Shown in pieces: positions 4,712-5,823 of a DNA stretch of 5,823 bases. Within the stretch, counting starts at the first letter, position 1; each line of letters begins with the position of its first letter. The translations under genes and the position numbers were made by a program. The notes beneath the pieces were generated by a model. It was given only the letters and a program-made list of their open reading frames with translations, was not told the DNA's origin and ran no database searches. This stretch comes from Thermoplasmata archaeon (GTDB lineage: Archaea > Thermoplasmatota > Thermoplasmata > Thermoplasmatales > Thermoplasmataceae), in the NCBI GenBank assembly GCA_021819605.1, contig JAKAQT010000095.1:1-5823 (forward strand), in the 5' to 3' direction.

Positions 4712-5823
4712 GCAACTGGAATATTGCAATTGAGCGTGCCCTTGAAAACAACGTCCCAAAGGTTGATGCCATCCTTGAGAAGTATCCATACCTCTCCCAG
4801 ATGGCAGAGGAGATAAGGGAGGCAAAATTGAATGTCATTGCTGATCTTGATTCATATGTGAAGCAGACAATAGAATCCGTCACTTCCACGGGAGGGAGGG
4901 CATATCTTGCCAGGACAACCGAGGAGGCCCGGGACATACTGAAGCAGATAGTGGGCACAGGCAAGAAGATAGTGATGGCAAAGTCAAATGTTGCCCACGA
5001 GGTTGACATAATCAACACTCTGGAGAAATCGGGGAATTCAGTATCGGAGACTGATCTTGGGGCATATTTGATTCAGCTATCCGGAGATGAATCATCCCAC
5101 ATTGTTTTCCCATCATTGCACATGACCAGGGAGGATATTGGCAGAATGCTCCACAAGGAGCTTGGCCTTCAGCTTTCAGACCAATCCACCACTGAGGAGA
5201 TTGTGGCAGCTGTTAGGCAGCTTCTGCGCAGGAAATACATGGAAGCTGATATCGGAATATCAGGTGCAAACGCAATATCAGCTGACACTGGATCCGTGGT
5301 ACTTGTTGAGAATGAGGGGAATATACGTATCGATACGGTACTGCCACCTGTTCATATTATTATAACGGGGATAGACAAGATAGTGCCGACCCTGAATGAT
5401 GCCATGAAGGAGGCAATGGTGCAGTCAGCATATGCAGGACTATACCCGCCAACTTATGTTAACATAACCTCAGGACCCAGCTCAACCGCAGATATTGAAC
5501 TGAAAAGGGTCATTCCGGCAACCGGTCCAAAGGAAGTCCATGTCATATTGCTTGACAACGGTAGAACGGATGCCAGCAGGGATGAATCCATGAAGGAAGC
5601 ACTCCTGTGCATAAAGTGCGGTCGGTGCTATTTTTCCTGCCCGGTATACAGGGTAATGGGCAAGGACTGGGGGCAGCAGCCGTATGGCGGTCCCACAGGT
5701 GCAATGTGGACTGCCATTGTAAACAGGGATTACGGCACAGCGGAATACTGCACGCATTCAGGCGGGTGCAGGGAAGTTTGCCCCATGAGGATCAACATTC
5801 CTAGGGTACTGGAGTACATAAAG
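4708..5823 (+). CDS. LutB-like LUD-domain/ferredoxin protein (3' end outside window)
   Basis: Iron-sulfur subunit of a LutABC-type L-lactate oxidation system, converting L-lactate to pyruvate in the cytosol; the physiological electron acceptor is not known from sequence. The frame is open for 372 codons to the window edge; Bacillus LutB is about 480 aa, so roughly the last quarter is missing. The start is a GTG overlapping the previous stop (GTGA). It gives an N-terminus matching LutB length; the first in-frame ATG (codon 32) would cut the N-terminal helix. The LUD domain spans about 50-285, with AKSNVAHEV (about 91-99), TDLGAYLIQL, SHIVFPSLH, GISGANAISADTG (from about 183), GIDKIVPT (from 221) and SGPSSTADIE. 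A ferredoxin region follows: Cys301, 304, 307 and 311 form a complete CxxCxxCxxxCP motif. The second motif has Cys348, Ser351, Cys354 and Cys358, so one position is serine. A LutC-type gene may lie further right. Confidence 0.88.
   Translation, partial: MSNWNIAIERALENNVPKVDAILEKYPYLSQMAEEIREAKLNVIADLDSYVKQTIESVTSTGGRAYLARTTEEARDILKQIVGTGKKIVMAKSNVAHEVDIINTLEKSGNSVSETDLGAYLIQLSGDESSHIVFPSLHMTREDIGRMLHKELGLQLSDQSTTEEIVAAVRQLLRRKYMEADIGISGANAISADTGSVVLVENEGNIRIDTVLPPVHIIITGIDKIVPTLNDAMKEAMVQSAYAGLYPPTYVNITSGPSSTADIELKRVIPATGPKEVHVILLDNGRTDASRDESMKEALLCIKCGRCYFSCPVYRVMGKDWGQQPYGGPTGAMWTAIVNRDYGTAEYCTHSGGCREVCPMRINIPRVLEYIK

Noticed and set aside
5138..5365. Plus-strand reading frame inside the LutB-like gene
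   Set aside because: It is an out-of-frame shadow of a gene with continuous family-conserved motifs.

Overview
The window looks like part of a Thermoplasmatales-type euryarchaeon (compare Thermoplasma). Three things point there. AT-rich TATA boxes sit about 25-30 nt upstream of start codons with no room for a leader, whereas internal operon genes carry GGTGA-type Shine-Dalgarno sites. Arginine is mostly AGG/AGA and isoleucine often ATA. The regulator is an archaeal HTH_10 (bacterio-opsin-activator-like) protein. The assignment to an order is inference; the assignment to Archaea is firmer. I see no mobile element, CRISPR array, tRNA or rRNA.

Layout, left to right: (1) the 3' part of an SDR dehydrogenase on +, closely resembling L-rhamnose 1-dehydrogenase; (2) a convergent spacer with a T-run on each strand; (3) L-rhamnose mutarotase (rhaM) on -; (4) an HTH_10 transcriptional regulator on -; (5) a 112-bp divergent promoter region; (6) a + strand operon: zinc-dependent MDR dehydrogenase, FAH-family hydrolase, CCG-domain Fe-S protein, and a LutB-like LUD/ferredoxin protein that runs off the right edge. 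The last gene starts with GTG inside the stop of the gene before it.

Read together, the genes fit the non-phosphorylative 'diketo-hydrolase' route for L-rhamnose. The mutarotase equilibrates the anomers, and rhamnose dehydrogenase makes the lactone. A lactonase and a rhamnonate dehydratase (not in this window) would give 2-keto-3-deoxy-L-rhamnonate. The MDR enzyme probably oxidises C4, and the FAH hydrolase splits the 2,4-diketo acid into pyruvate and L-lactate. The two Fe-S proteins at the operon end resemble lactate-oxidation (Lut) components, so the operon appears to add a step turning the lactate half into a second pyruvate.

The most notable points are this rhamnose-to-lactate-to-pyruvate operon, an Fe-S protein whose first CCG module has lost its cysteines, a serine in the second ferredoxin motif of the LutB-like protein, and two GATGC/GCATC palindromes upstream of rhaM that are candidate operators.
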